The translations under genes and the position numbers were made by a program. The notes under the pieces are model-generated. The model had not been told where the DNA came from and made no database searches. It worked only from the letters and a program-made list of their open reading frames with translations. Of a stretch of DNA of 64,000 nucleotides, positions 40,710 through 50,224 are shown one piece after another (within the stretch, counting starts at the first letter, position 1; the number at the start of each line of letters is the position of its first letter). Origin of the DNA: CALNXN01 sp942490645 (GTDB lineage Bacteria > Pseudomonadota > Alphaproteobacteria > Rhodobacterales > Rhodobacteraceae); assembly GCA_942490645.1 (NCBI GenBank), contig CALNXN010000011.1, forward strand, positions 1 through 64,000. Direction: 5' to 3'.

Positions 40710-43655
40710 ATGGCCGATCCAGATCCAGTACTTATTACCAACCCGGATTTCACAGTATCTCATACTTTCAGCATCGACGACCTCACCGGAGGGTTCGACG
40801 GTCTGAAACAGGGCGATCTTCCGAATGGTGACACAACCATCATCGATTTCAATTCCACCACAACGAAAAACGCAGATGGTACGATTCTGTATCCGGTCAA
40901 TTCCGATTTCGGCTATGTCACGACGGATTTTGTCGGCGCAATCGAAAAGACCCGCGACGACAACCCGGAATATGAAGAAGGCTGGATTGGCGACCTGAAG
41001 GGCGCGGGCGACGTGCAGGCGGGTGTTGTCATTTCGGACGCACCGACTGACACGTTCAAGACGCCCGCAGTGCTGGGCACATGGCTGGCGGGGCTGGGCG
41101 GCAACACCGTCAAGGCCTCGACCGAGCATTATGTCGTGATGCAAAACATCCTGTCTGACGCGATGTATCCAGATGATCCGAACGCGATCTATGACCTCGA
41201 CGACGATCTTTATGTTATCGGCGGCACCTATGACGGCATGCTGATGGATGACGCGATCATCGCTTCCGGCGACACCAACGGCGACGGCGTGGCCGACATC
41301 AAGGACGTGCTGGCCCCGAACGAGACCGAGATCGATATCAACATCGCGGCCAGCACCGACTATTCGGTGACGGTGAAGGACGACGGCAAGTTGCTCTATC
41401 GCTGGGGCAACACGATCAAGAAGCCGAATGACATGCGTCTGGATATCAAGCTGGACCTACCGGACGAGTTTACCGAGATCGACACCAACAGTGGATTGAC
41501 CAAACTGTTCAAGATCACTGCGGCCGAGCTATCGACCGATCACACTGTCACCAACAACCCCAATGATCAGATCCGGCCCGAGGACCTCGAAAACGAGGCC
41601 GCCATTGGCCAGTTGCCGACCTATTCGATCGTGTCGGACTACAACCTTGACGGCAACGGCCCGCGCGAGGTCTGGGTCACTACCGACGACTACTATGCAG
41701 GCGACGGTACGCTTTACCCGGCAGGCACGATCCTGCGCGATGATTTCCTAGCTGATAACTGGGCCAGCAGTGACATTGCTGCGGTGGGCGCGGCGGACGG
41801 GGCCGCGGGCTTCACCAACGCGTGGTATACCACCATGGATCGTGAACCCTTCGAGGCGGACCTGAACGATACCTTGGACGGTTATGACATTGGCCCGCGC
41901 TGGCGCTTGCAGCCTGACAAGTACGGACAGGACCTGCCCAGCGTTGTGATTCCGCTGGATCCAAGCCTCCAGCCGCCTCCGACGAAGAACGAGGTCAAGT
42001 ATGACGTGGGCACCGACACCACGACGGTGATCAACTTGCTTGACTGGGGCGCGTCTGTGTCGCCGCTTTCGATCAGCGCGGGCTATCATAACAACTCGGG
42101 CACCGTGTCCTCCAACGGCGTGAACATGACCAACGACCTCGACGTGGCCTTCTACATCAAGGGTGATGTCAAGCCAGCAACGCTGTATGACACCACCGTT
42201 CTGATGAATTACGAAGAGATCACCATCAACGCGGCCAACATCGCGGTAAACGGTGCGAACGATGTCGATGACTACCTGGTCGGACAGGGTGGCAACACCT
42301 TCTTTGGTGGAACCGGCAACGACCTCTTCGTGGTAAACTATGGCGGCAGCGGCAACTGGTCCGCGCTCAATGCAAGCACCATCACGGATTTCAATCTGGA
42401 TGACGACATGCTCAGCTTGATTGACCTGAACGTGACCGACGACAACTTCCTCGACGTGCTGGACCAGACAGTTGTCGGGTCCGATCTGGTGATCGAACTG
42501 GGCGACAACGAACTGGTGACACTGACCGGCGTAACCGAAGAGCTCGACTTCGAAGAGCACTTCCAGTTGATCAACCGTTCGGTGACACCACTCGGTCTCG
42601 TCGGCACTCCGGGGGACGATTACCTTGTGGGCGACAGCGCAGACAACCAGATGTTCGGGCTCGCAGGAAATGACACGTTGCTCGGCCTCGATGGCAACGA
42701 CGTTCTTGTCGGCGGAACCGGTGCTGACCTGATGGACGGCGGAGACGGCGACGATATCTTCTTCTTCGACGATGACGGCGATGTCGTGACCGGCGGCGCC
42801 GGCATCGACAGGGCCCGCATGGACAACGGCGCGGCCGGGATCGACCTGACCTTGACCGGTTGGAGCGGTGTCGAAATCCTCGTCACGAGTGATCTGGCAG
42901 ACACGGTCGATGCCTCTTCGCAAACCACCGGCATGACGATCAGCACCAAGGACGGCGACGACTCGATCATCGGCACCCAGGGTGCAGACAAGATCTTTGC
43001 CGGCGCTGGCAACGACACGCTGGATGGTGGCGATGGCAATGATGCTCTGTTTGGCCAAGGCGGGACCGACCTCTTTTACGGCGGTGCCGGCGACGACTTC
43101 TTTTATCTGGATACCTCCACAGACAGAGTGGCAGACGCAGGCACAGGTTCAGACCGTGCAGTCCTCGAAACCGCAGATATGAGCATCTCGGTTGACGCGA
43201 CATGGGTCGGCCTGGAACGCATTGACGCCAGCACAGGCAGCGAAACGATTGATGCCAGCGCCTATTCAGAAGCGATCGTCATGTTGGGTAAAGAGGGCGC
43301 AGACACCCTCACTGGAGGCTCCGGGAATGACGTCCTTTACGGCCATGCCGGCGCGGACGTGCTCGATGGAGGATCAGGTGGTGTTGATCAACTCTTTGGC
43401 GGCGCGGGCGATAACGCGATAGATACCTTTGTCTTTGGCGATGGTTCTGGTGTCGATCGCGTGCGTGATTGGGAAGATGGTTTTGATCTGATGGATGTCA
43501 GTGGCATCACAGGTGTCACCGGTTTTGGGGATCTTACGATTTTCACCAATGCAACCAACACAATGGTTGATGCAGGTAATGAAATGATCGTTCTTGTAAG
43601 CTGGGTCGATGGCGTGGACGGCGCGCTGACGGATGCCGATTTCCTTTTTGCCTAA
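40710..43655 (+). CDS. Large RTX (hemolysin-type calcium-binding) protein
   Basis: The 981-aa acidic protein has no signal peptide and a C-terminal set of glycine-rich nonapeptides (FGLAGNDTLLGLDGNDVLVG, DLMDGGDGDDIFFFD, IFAGAGNDTLDGGDGNDALF, LTGGSGNDVLYGHAGADVLD), as in type I secretion substrates that fold on Ca2+ outside the cell. The first ~500 residues form a large unidentified domain starting PDFTVSHTFSIDDLTGGFDG, rich in Asp and Thr, with a dockerin-like Ca site GDTNGDGVADIKD near residue 190. No secretion ATPase is adjacent. An adhesin, or an enzyme of unknown type, is possible. GAGGAAAC is a good ribosome binding site. Confidence 0.88.
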   Translation: MADPDPVLITNPDFTVSHTFSIDDLTGGFDGLKQGDLPNGDTTIIDFNSTTTKNADGTILYPVNSDFGYVTTDFVGAIEKTRDDNPEYEEGWIGDLKGAGDVQAGVVISDAPTDTFKTPAVLGTWLAGLGGNTVKASTEHYVVMQNILSDAMYPDDPNAIYDLDDDLYVIGGTYDGMLMDDAIIASGDTNGDGVADIKDVLAPNETEIDINIAASTDYSVTVKDDGKLLYRWGNTIKKPNDMRLDIKLDLPDEFTEIDTNSGLTKLFKITAAELSTDHTVTNNPNDQIRPEDLENEAAIGQLPTYSIVSDYNLDGNGPREVWVTTDDYYAGDGTLYPAGTILRDDFLADNWASSDIAAVGAADGAAGFTNAWYTTMDREPFEADLNDTLDGYDIGPRWRLQPDKYGQDLPSVVIPLDPSLQPPPTKNEVKYDVGTDTTTVINLLDWGASVSPLSISAGYHNNSGTVSSNGVNMTNDLDVAFYIKGDVKPATLYDTTVLMNYEEITINAANIAVNGANDVDDYLVGQGGNTFFGGTGNDLFVVNYGGSGNWSALNASTITDFNLDDDMLSLIDLNVTDDNFLDVLDQTVVGSDLVIELGDNELVTLTGVTEELDFEEHFQLINRSVTPLGLVGTPGDDYLVGDSADNQMFGLAGNDTLLGLDGNDVLVGGTGADLMDGGDGDDIFFFDDDGDVVTGGAGIDRARMDNGAAGIDLTLTGWSGVEILVTSDLADTVDASSQTTGMTISTKDGDDSIIGTQGADKIFAGAGNDTLDGGDGNDALFGQGGTDLFYGGAGDDFFYLDTSTDRVADAGTGSDRAVLETADMSISVDATWVGLERIDASTGSETIDASAYSEAIVMLGKEGADTLTGGSGNDVLYGHAGADVLDGGSGGVDQLFGGAGDNAIDTFVFGDGSGVDRVRDWEDGFDLMDVSGITGVTGFGDLTIFTNATNTMVDAGNEMIVLVSWVDGVDGALTDADFLFA

Positions 43656-43692
43656 GGCAGACAGCCCCAAACCCATTGGTCAACAAAGAGAC

Positions 43693-43722
43693 GAGCGGGC
43701 GCATCGCAGCGCCCGCTCTTAT
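43693..43722 (+). terminator. Intrinsic terminator after the RTX gene
   Basis: GAGCGGGCGC and GCGCCCGCTC form a perfect 10-bp stem with a six-base loop, followed by TTATTCGTTTTC. It lies ~40 nt after the RTX stop. Confidence 0.8.
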
Positions 43723-43729
43723 TCGTTTT

Positions 43730-44230
43730 CCATGGCTGCATTGTGCAATGAACGGCAGCATTCAAAATGGGCGAACCTGCTTGTGTAGAACATGCTCACA
43801 GGAGCCGGTCGTGCCACAGACGTTGCAAATACGCGAAGCGTTCCGAGCGTATCGCAACAAATGCAGTTCAAATCAGTGCCGCAACGCGTCGCTCACAGCG
43901 TTCAAGCTGCATGCACTGATGGTTCTGCATTCGCGCTGTTGATGTTCGCCGCAACCAGATTGCAGGAATCTCCTACAAACAAAGGATTTTCGATCCTTTG
44001 GGCAAACCGAATATGTCCCCCGATCAAAGTCGTTGCGCCGCGTCTGCGTCAGCGCAAATCCTGTCCTTGTCAGATCATTCGACCGGGAACTGTCGCGCGC
44101 AACGTCGCGCAATCTTGCGAACCCCCCCCCGCCGATTGCAAAAGTGTGCGTCGTTTCCCTATCACCCGCATAGCAGCTACCTTTTGTCGCTCAGTCCCAC
44201 TGACGTGATGGGTCAGAATACTGACACTGC
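43730..44230. other. Intergenic, nothing recognised
   Basis: About 500 nt with overlapping arginine/proline-rich frames of the kind expected by chance in GC-rich DNA. A run of nine C lies at 44,122-44,130. No transposase or RNA motif was recognised. Confidence 0.45.
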
Positions 44231-44434
44231 CTAAAGCAACGCATCCTTGAGTTCAGGCTCGATCAGACCGTATCTGTGCATTGTCACTGCCATTGCGCCA
44301 AATGTATTCGCACATCGCAATGCTGCTGCCTCTGATCCCTCATAGGTTTTGGCCCCTGCACCCTGTGCCAAGACGATTGCACCTATGATCGCAGGGCGCC
44401 TCAAAACACCTGAAAGGTTATTGTGGTCAACGAA
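44231..44434 (-). pseudogene. Possible gene remnant
   Basis: The reverse strand is open for 67 codons with protein-like content (LRRPAIIGAIVLAQGAGAKT, then ALRCANTFGAMAVTMHRYGL and IEPELKDALL) ending in TAG at 44,231-44,233. No start codon with a ribosome binding site is visible, so it may be the tail of a disrupted gene. The family was not recognised. Confidence 0.3.
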
Positions 44435-44611
44435 TTAGTTAACGACATTTACGCTCAGCTTGTTGCAACCGGTAACCAGACCATCGCGAAAAAGCACCTT
44501 AAAGTAGTGCTACTAGACTTGTTCGTGAATTGGTGCGCCGATCCAACAATCAAGACCGTGCACTCTCGCAACTCGAATGACGACCAGGCAAAAAGCATAA
44601 AAACGAACTGA
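44423..44611 (+). CDS. Small hypothetical protein, 62 aa
   Basis: GTG-initiated frame encoding NELVNDIYAQLVATGNQTIA and KKHLKVVLLDLFVNWCADPT, a helical pattern resembling short alphaproteobacterial proteins of unknown function, followed by a polar tail. It overlaps the reverse-strand remnant by a few bases. It could be a truncated gene. Confidence 0.35.
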   Translation: MVNELVNDIYAQLVATGNQTIAKKHLKVVLLDLFVNWCADPTIKTVHSRNSNDDQAKSIKTN

Positions 44612-44966
44612 AAATTTCCCGAAAGACAATCGACGTGGTGTGACCGGCTTCCCTGAAATGTCCGGCGTTTGAGGTTAGCCTGTTCTCCAACTGAGGAGAC
44701 AGACATTGAAGATCAGCAGCATCTAAGGTTACTTCGGGCTCAAACCGGACATGCGCGGCAATACGGGCGCGATAGCCAAGGCCACGTGATCTGCCGCCGG
44801 GTGGCGCACCTGCATTATTTGCTTGAGAAAGGGTAGGGGCGAGCCAGTCCAGTCAGGTTTTCTAGATTACAATGTGATGGTTTACCCGCCAAACGAGAAC
44901 TTCGTTGACTCAATACTGCTCCAAACCGAAAGTGTTGGCCATTGTGGACAGTGCTTGGGGGGCTGT

Positions 44967-45629
44967 ATGCGATTTGGGACTATAGCTGTGTGTTGTGCAT
45001 TGGCGGTGAGCGGATGTGCCGACGACTATTTGTTGGAGGCTGAGCGACAAGTCGTAAACGGAACAAGCGTTACGTCTGGATCATCGCTGAACGCGTTGTC
45101 GTTATATGGGTGGGAAATGTCGGCAGCTTACAGAAGTGCTGCGCGAGAAACGATAACGACCCAAGATGTCCAATCATTTCTTGTTTTCCTGGCTGCGGGG
45201 TCGTTCGTGACGGGAGCAGTTGGAAGCGCGTCTGATGCGGCTTTGGCAAATAGAGCCATCGCGGGGGCTGCTGTGCAACAGATTGGGGGACGTACGGCGC
45301 CAAGGTCCGCGATCCAGGGAATGTATGTCGGAGCGAAACGGTTGAACTGCATCGCGTCGGTGGCGAAGTCAGGGCAATACACACTGCCAGAAGGCAATAC
45401 GCAAAAAGCAGCGAGTGCGCTTGTGTTCGGCGCGATTGAAGAGGTTCGGATCACCACGCGGGAGAGCCTTGTCCGTGAAATCGCGGATTATGATGGGCTA
45501 GTGACGGCAATTACACCCGCACGCGATGTTAACGCCTTGACCGGGGAGGCAGCGGATGCCGCTGCTGTGGCCGCTTTTTCAACGCAGCTGACCGCGTGTT
45601 TGGCGAAGAAAGCCGAAAAAACAGATTGA
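44967..45629 (+). CDS. Putative lipoprotein
   Basis: The start ATG at 44,967 is preceded by a GGGG-rich ribosome binding site and gives a typical lipoprotein signal: MRFGTIAVCCALAVSGCADD, with lipobox VSGC at residue 17. An upstream in-frame ATG at 44,823 would bury this signal, so it was rejected. The 220-aa mature region is alanine-rich and helical (FLVFLAAGSFVTGAVGSASD, AIAGAAVQQIGG), with two further cysteines (RLNCIASV and LTACLAKK) that could form a disulfide. The family was not recognised. The next gene on the strand is the BesD-like oxygenase, 155 nt away. Confidence 0.75.
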   Translation: MRFGTIAVCCALAVSGCADDYLLEAERQVVNGTSVTSGSSLNALSLYGWEMSAAYRSAARETITTQDVQSFLVFLAAGSFVTGAVGSASDAALANRAIAGAAVQQIGGRTAPRSAIQGMYVGAKRLNCIASVAKSGQYTLPEGNTQKAASALVFGAIEEVRITTRESLVREIADYDGLVTAITPARDVNALTGEAADAAAVAAFSTQLTACLAKKAEKTD

Positions 45630-45784
45630 GCCTTGGCAGCAATGGAAGATTTGCTTTTGCCCCCTGTATCGCAGGGTGTGAAACTGCGTCACTTTTTTGC
45701 GTGGATCGGGGAGGCTTGTCGCTTTTGGGCGAGATCGATTGTGAAAAATGAACTCGGCTGGACAGTAGAAACAGCGAGGTTCAC

Positions 45785-46627
45785 ATGGATCAACAAGAGG
45801 CAAGCCTGATCAATCTGGCGCGGTACCCGATCAACACCAAATCCCCTGCGCGTGACGCTGTTCTTGCTCAGGTTCGCAAGGATCTGGAGCGCGACGGCTG
45901 TGCTGTGCTGAAAGGTTTCCTGACGCAGGACGGCGTTGACGCGCTGCGGCAAGAAGCGGACAGCGTTGCAGACCGGGGGCACAGGTCGTTTAGCAGGACG
46001 AACGCCTATTTTACCAAAGACGATCCGACCCTGCGTGCAGACGATCCGCGGCGGCAATTTTTTGAGCGATCCAATGCGTTTATTCCTGCTGACAATTTCG
46101 CAAAAGACGGCGCCTTGAGATCGATACATGATTTCGACGGTTTTGATGGGTTTATTCAAGATTGCCTGCAGGAAAGCCGGTTTTTCCGCTATGCTGACCC
46201 ACTGGCCGATGTGATCGTGAACATGGCCGATGAGGGGAACGGCTTTCCCTGGCATTTCGATACCAACAATTTCACGGTGACGCTGGCGATCCAGAACGCC
46301 GAAGCGGGCGGGGCATTCGAGTATGCCGCCGGAATTCGCGAAGGGGATGAGAACTTTGCGGAGGTCAAACGCGTGCTGGACGGGACATCGGACCATGTCA
46401 CTGTGCTGGAGTTGGAGCCGGGAGATTTACAGCTTTTCCGGGGTCGGTATTCGTTGCACCGTGTTGCACCCCTGAAGGGCAAGACACCGCGGTATGTGGC
46501 GATTTTCTCATACGTGGAAGAGCCGGATATGGTGGGCAGTCCGGAGCGCACTGAGCAGCTTTATGGTAGAACGCTGCCTGTTCACTGGGAAAGGGCGGGC
46601 AAACGGGCAGACGCCTATATTGATTGA
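45785..46627 (+). CDS. Fe(II)/2-oxoglutarate oxygenase, BesD/HalB-like, hydroxylase type
   Basis: The 280-aa protein resembles the amino-acid halogenase/hydroxylase family of BesD. It has N-terminal KDLERDGCAVLKGFLTQDGV, then FPWHFDTNNFTVTLAIQNAE with the iron ligands His157 and Asp159, then FRGRYSLHRVAPLKGKTPRY with His225 and the 2-oxoglutarate-binding Arg. Halogenases of the family replace the Asp with Gly or Ala to make room for chloride; the Asp here indicates a hydroxylase. Substrates of relatives are free amino acids such as lysine. The gene stands alone, in front of an operon with different function. Confidence 0.8.
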   Translation: MDQQEASLINLARYPINTKSPARDAVLAQVRKDLERDGCAVLKGFLTQDGVDALRQEADSVADRGHRSFSRTNAYFTKDDPTLRADDPRRQFFERSNAFIPADNFAKDGALRSIHDFDGFDGFIQDCLQESRFFRYADPLADVIVNMADEGNGFPWHFDTNNFTVTLAIQNAEAGGAFEYAAGIREGDENFAEVKRVLDGTSDHVTVLELEPGDLQLFRGRYSLHRVAPLKGKTPRYVAIFSYVEEPDMVGSPERTEQLYGRTLPVHWERAGKRADAYID

Positions 46628-46826
46628 GCCAGTTCATAGACGTGAGCAGTTCATTAGGTGGAAGGCGCGGTGAGCGCCGGCCGGGGATGAGGCCCCGCAG
46701 TGTTCATGCGCCTGATGGTCTGTGCCTGAACCGGGCAGGGGGCACACACCTCTCCAAACCTGTGGTCAAACCCCGCGTCCTGTCCTAGTCTGCGCAGAGG
46801 GCGCATCGACCAAGGGGGGATAAACC

Positions 46827-47573
46827 ATGCCATCACAAAGGCTTGCGGGAAAGCGGGTGCTTGTCACGGCGGCGGGGCAGGGGATTGGACGCGCGAGCGC
46901 GATTGCGATGGCCGAGGTGGGCGCGGAGGTGTTTGCGACGGATGTGAATGCGCAGACGCTGGAGGGACTGGACGGGATAGAGACCTTTGTTCTGGATGCC
47001 TGCAACGATGCCAGCGTGGTCGAGGGCGTGGCGCGGGCACGGCCGGATGTCTTGTTCAACTGCGCGGGGTTCGTGCATCACGGCACGGTTCTGGATGCTG
47101 ACGGCGATGATTGGGACTTTGCGTTTGACCTGAATGTGCGCTCAATGATGCGGACGATCAAGGCGGCCTTACCGGGGATGCTGGAGCGTGGCAGCGGGTC
47201 GATCATTAACATGTCGTCGGCCTGCTCATCCGTGATCGGCGCGCCCAACCGGTTCATCTACGGCACGACCAAGGCGGCGGTGATCGGGTTAACCAAATCG
47301 GTGGCGGTGGATTTCATCGACAAGGGGATACGGTGCAACTGCATCTGTCCGGGTACGGTCGAAAGCCCAAGCTGGCACGCGCGGGTCAAGGCTTTGGGTG
47401 AGGAAATGGGCAGCTATGACGCGGCACTTGAGGCCTTCGTCAGCCGTCAGCCGATGGGCCGGGTGGCCGGGCCCGAAGAGATTGCAGCACTGGTGGTGTA
47501 TCTGGCCAGCGACGAGAGCGCCTTCACCACGGGGCATCCCCATATCATCGACGGAGGTTGGTCGGGCCAATGA
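46827..47573 (+). CDS. SDR dehydrogenase, 2-keto-3-deoxy sugar acid type
   Basis: Classical short-chain dehydrogenase of 248 aa. NAD is bound at VLVTAAGQGIGRAS, with Asp39 in FATDVNAQ favouring NAD over NADP. The catalytic residues are Ser in IINMSSACSS, Tyr145 and Lys149 (YGTTKAAV). The substitution-rich loop CICPGTVESPSWHARV and the end GHPHIIDGGWSGQ match the DHRS6/2-keto-3-deoxy-L-fuconate 4-dehydrogenase group. Its stop overlaps the next start by 4 nt (ATGA). With the following dehydratase and FAH hydrolase it fits a non-phosphorylating L-fuconate or L-rhamnonate pathway. Confidence 0.85.
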   Translation: MPSQRLAGKRVLVTAAGQGIGRASAIAMAEVGAEVFATDVNAQTLEGLDGIETFVLDACNDASVVEGVARARPDVLFNCAGFVHHGTVLDADGDDWDFAFDLNVRSMMRTIKAALPGMLERGSGSIINMSSACSSVIGAPNRFIYGTTKAAVIGLTKSVAVDFIDKGIRCNCICPGTVESPSWHARVKALGEEMGSYDAALEAFVSRQPMGRVAGPEEIAALVVYLASDESAFTTGHPHIIDGGWSGQ

Positions 47574-49369
47574 GCAAACGGATTGGAATTGAGGATCTGC
47601 GGTCGCGCAAGTGGTTCATGAACCCCGACAACCCGGAGATGACGGCGCTCTATCTGGAGCGGTATCTGAATTACGGGCTGACGCGGGGGGAGTTGCAATC
47701 GGGCAAGCCAATCATCGGGATTGCGCAGACGGGCAGCGATCTGAGCCCGTGCAACCGGCATCATCTGGAGCTGACCAAGCGGGTGCGGGACGGGATCATC
47801 GCGGCGGGCGGCACCTGCATCGAGGTGCCGGTGCATCCCATTCAAGAAACGGGCAAGCGACCCACAGCGATGCTGGACCGGAATTTGGCCTATTTGTCCT
47901 TGGTAGAGACGCTTTTTGGCTATCCGCTGGACGGCGTGGTGCTGAACATTGGCTGTGACAAGACGACGCCCGCGCTGCTGATGGCGGCGGCGACGGTGAA
48001 CATCCCGGCGATTGCGCTGTCGGTCGGGCCGATGCTGAACGGGTGGTTCCGGGGCGAGCGGACGGGGTCCGGCACGATCATCTGGAAAGCGCGCGAGTTG
48101 CTGGCCGCCGGAGAGATTGACGATGACGGGTTCATGGAGCTGGTGGCCAGTTCCGCGCCCTCGGTCGGGTATTGCAACACGATGGGCACGGCCACGACGA
48201 TGAATTCGCTGGCCGAGGCACTGGGCATGCAGCTGCCCGGATCGGCTGCGATCCCGGCGCCTTACCGCGAACGGGGACAGATGAGCTATGAGACTGGCAA
48301 ACGCATTGTGGAGATGGTGTGGGAAGATTTGCGCCCTTCCGACATCATGACGCGCGAAGCCTTCGAGAATGCAATTGTCATCAATTCGGCCATTGGCGGA
48401 TCGACCAACGCGCCCATTCACCTCAACGGCATTGCGCGGCATCTGGGCGTGCCGCTGGACAATGACGATTGGCAAAAGCTGGGCCATCACGTGCCGCTTT
48501 TGGTGAATTTGCAGCCTGCGGGCGAATATCTGGGCGAAGACTACAGCCATGCAGGCGGTGTGCCTGCGGTCGTGGGCGAATTGCTGGAGGCGGGGCTGTT
48601 GCCACACCCGGATGCGATCACTGCCAATGGCCAGACGATCGCTGAAAACTGCAGCGCGCGGCGGTCGGAAGACACCAAGGTGATCAAGCCGGTGTCTGAT
48701 CCGCTGGTCGAGCAGGCGGGGTTTTTGAACCTGTCGGGCAACCTCTTTGAAAGTGCGTTGATGAAGACCAGCGTCATCTCGGAGAGTTTTCGCAAGATCT
48801 ACCTGTCCAATCCCGATGACCCGGAGGCGTTTGAAGGCCGTGCGGTGGTTTTTGACGGGCCGGAGGATTTTCACCACCGTATTGATGATCCGGCGGAAAA
48901 GATCGACGCGGATTGCGTGCTGTTCATGCGTGGGGCAGGGCCCAAAGGCTATCCCGGTGGGGCGGAGGTGGTGAACATGCGCCCGCCTGCGTATCTGATC
49001 AAACAGGGCGTCGAGGCGCTGCCGTGCATTGGCGATGGGCGGCAATCGGGCACCTCGGGCAGCCCGTCGATCCTGAACGCGTCACCCGAGGCCGCGGACG
49101 GCGGCGGTCTGGCGCTGTTGCAGACGGGCGACCGGGTGCGCATTGATCTGGGCCGTGGCACGGTGGATATGCTGGTGGGGCTGGACGCATTGGCCGAGCG
49201 GGCGCGCGACTTGGCGCGCAGCGGTGGCTATGACGCGCCCGTCAGCCAAACCCCGTGGCAGGAATTGTTCCGCGAAAAGGTGGGCCGGTTCGACAAGGGC
49301 ATGACGCTGGAGGGGGCCGACGCCTACCAAGATATTTCGCGCAAACATGTGCCGCGCGACAATCACTGA
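47570..49369 (+). CDS. IlvD/Edd-family sugar-acid dehydratase
   Basis: The 599-aa protein belongs to the Fe-S dehydratases that convert aldonic acids to 2-keto-3-deoxy acids. Three cysteine ligands are visible: Cys61 in GSDLSPCNRHH, Cys129 in NIGCDKTTPA (with the metal-binding Asp-Lys pair) and Cys202 in VGYCNTMGTATT. The C-terminal barrel carries GDGRQSGTSGSPSILNASPE. The long type and the QTGSDLSPCN motif are those of L-arabonate/D-xylonate-type rather than dihydroxy-acid dehydratases. ATG at 47,570, overlapping the SDR stop, is preferred over the earlier in-frame GTG at 47,558. Substrate inferred from the operon: a C5 or 6-deoxy-C6 aldonate. Confidence 0.88.
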   Translation: MSKRIGIEDLRSRKWFMNPDNPEMTALYLERYLNYGLTRGELQSGKPIIGIAQTGSDLSPCNRHHLELTKRVRDGIIAAGGTCIEVPVHPIQETGKRPTAMLDRNLAYLSLVETLFGYPLDGVVLNIGCDKTTPALLMAAATVNIPAIALSVGPMLNGWFRGERTGSGTIIWKARELLAAGEIDDDGFMELVASSAPSVGYCNTMGTATTMNSLAEALGMQLPGSAAIPAPYRERGQMSYETGKRIVEMVWEDLRPSDIMTREAFENAIVINSAIGGSTNAPIHLNGIARHLGVPLDNDDWQKLGHHVPLLVNLQPAGEYLGEDYSHAGGVPAVVGELLEAGLLPHPDAITANGQTIAENCSARRSEDTKVIKPVSDPLVEQAGFLNLSGNLFESALMKTSVISESFRKIYLSNPDDPEAFEGRAVVFDGPEDFHHRIDDPAEKIDADCVLFMRGAGPKGYPGGAEVVNMRPPAYLIKQGVEALPCIGDGRQSGTSGSPSILNASPEAADGGGLALLQTGDRVRIDLGRGTVDMLVGLDALAERARDLARSGGYDAPVSQTPWQELFREKVGRFDKGMTLEGADAYQDISRKHVPRDNH

Positions 49370-49381
49370 AGAGGACAAGCT

Positions 49382-50224
49382 ATGAAACTGGTACGGTTCG
49401 GAGCGCCCGGCGCGGAAAAGCCGGGGATGATGGATGGCAACGTGCTGCGCGATCTGTCGGGGCATGTAGACGACATCACGGGCGCCACGCTGGATGATGC
49501 GACGCTTGCGCGGTTGCGTGCGATTGATCCCGCCAGCCTGCCTGCTGTGGCGGGTGATCCACGCATCGGGCCGTGCGTGGGTAACATCGGCAAATTCCTG
49601 TGCATCGGGCTGAATTATTCCGATCACGCCGCCGAATCTGGCATGCCGATCCCGGAGCATCCGATCCTGTTTTTCAAAGCCAATTCCGCCGTCGTCGGGC
49701 CGAATGACGATGTCATGTTGCCGCGCGGATCAACGCAGGGAGATTGGGAAGTCGAGCTGGGCGTGGTGATCGGGAAAACGGCGAAATACGTCTCTAAAGC
49801 AGAGGCTTTGGACCATGTCGCGGGCTATTGCATCGTCAATGATGTATCCGAGCGACATTTTCAGAACCACCTGACAGGGCAGTGGACCAAGGGCAAATCC
49901 TGCGACACGTTCGGGCCGACGGGGCCGTGGCTGGTCACGCGCGACGAGGTGGGTGATCCGCAGGATATGGCGATGTCGCTGGACGTGAACGGCGAGCGGA
50001 TGCAGACGGGCAACACAGGCACGATGATCTTTTCCGTGGCCGAGATCATCGAACATCTGAGTGCGCTTTTCACGCTGCATCCCGGCGATGTGATTTCGAC
50101 GGGCACGCCCCCGGGTGTAGGCATGGGGATGACGCCCAAGCGGTTCCTCAAACCCGGTGACGTGATGGAATTGGAGATCGAGGGGCTGGGCCAGCAACGC
50201 CAGACGGTCGGTCAGGATGCCTGA
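49382..50224 (+). CDS. Fumarylacetoacetate-hydrolase family protein
   Basis: The 280-aa protein has an N-terminal small domain and the FAH barrel: GKFLCIGLNYSDHAAESGMP, LFFKANSAVVGPNDDVMLPR, the metal ligands in DWEVELGVVIGK (Glu-Glu) and YCIVNDVSERHFQ (Asp), then TFGPTGPWLVTRDEVGDPQD and ISTGTPPGVGMGM. Relatives cleave 2,4-diketo-3-deoxy-L-fuconate or -rhamnonate to pyruvate plus lactate, which fits the SDR and dehydratase before it. It follows the dehydratase by 12 nt and overlaps the next gene by 8 nt. Confidence 0.87.
   Translation: MKLVRFGAPGAEKPGMMDGNVLRDLSGHVDDITGATLDDATLARLRAIDPASLPAVAGDPRIGPCVGNIGKFLCIGLNYSDHAAESGMPIPEHPILFFKANSAVVGPNDDVMLPRGSTQGDWEVELGVVIGKTAKYVSKAEALDHVAGYCIVNDVSERHFQNHLTGQWTKGKSCDTFGPTGPWLVTRDEVGDPQDMAMSLDVNGERMQTGNTGTMIFSVAEIIEHLSALFTLHPGDVISTGTPPGVGMGMTPKRFLKPGDVMELEIEGLGQQRQTVGQDA

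Noticed and set aside
41748..43058. 436-codon open frame antisense to the RTX gene
   Set aside because: It mirrors the Asp/Gly-rich repeats in the third-position-GC frame; composition is not protein-like and the forward gene is certain.
43792..44208. Possible transposase or gene remnant after the RTX terminator
   Set aside because: No DDE, HTH or other motif; the frames look random.
44640..44830. Suspected insertion-sequence end (GGAGACAGACATTGAAG)
   Set aside because: No terminal inverted repeat or transposase frame could be found.
47447..49045. 532-codon open frame antisense to the dehydratase
   Set aside because: Arg/His/Gln-rich shadow of a GC-rich gene with clear Fe-S motifs on the other strand.
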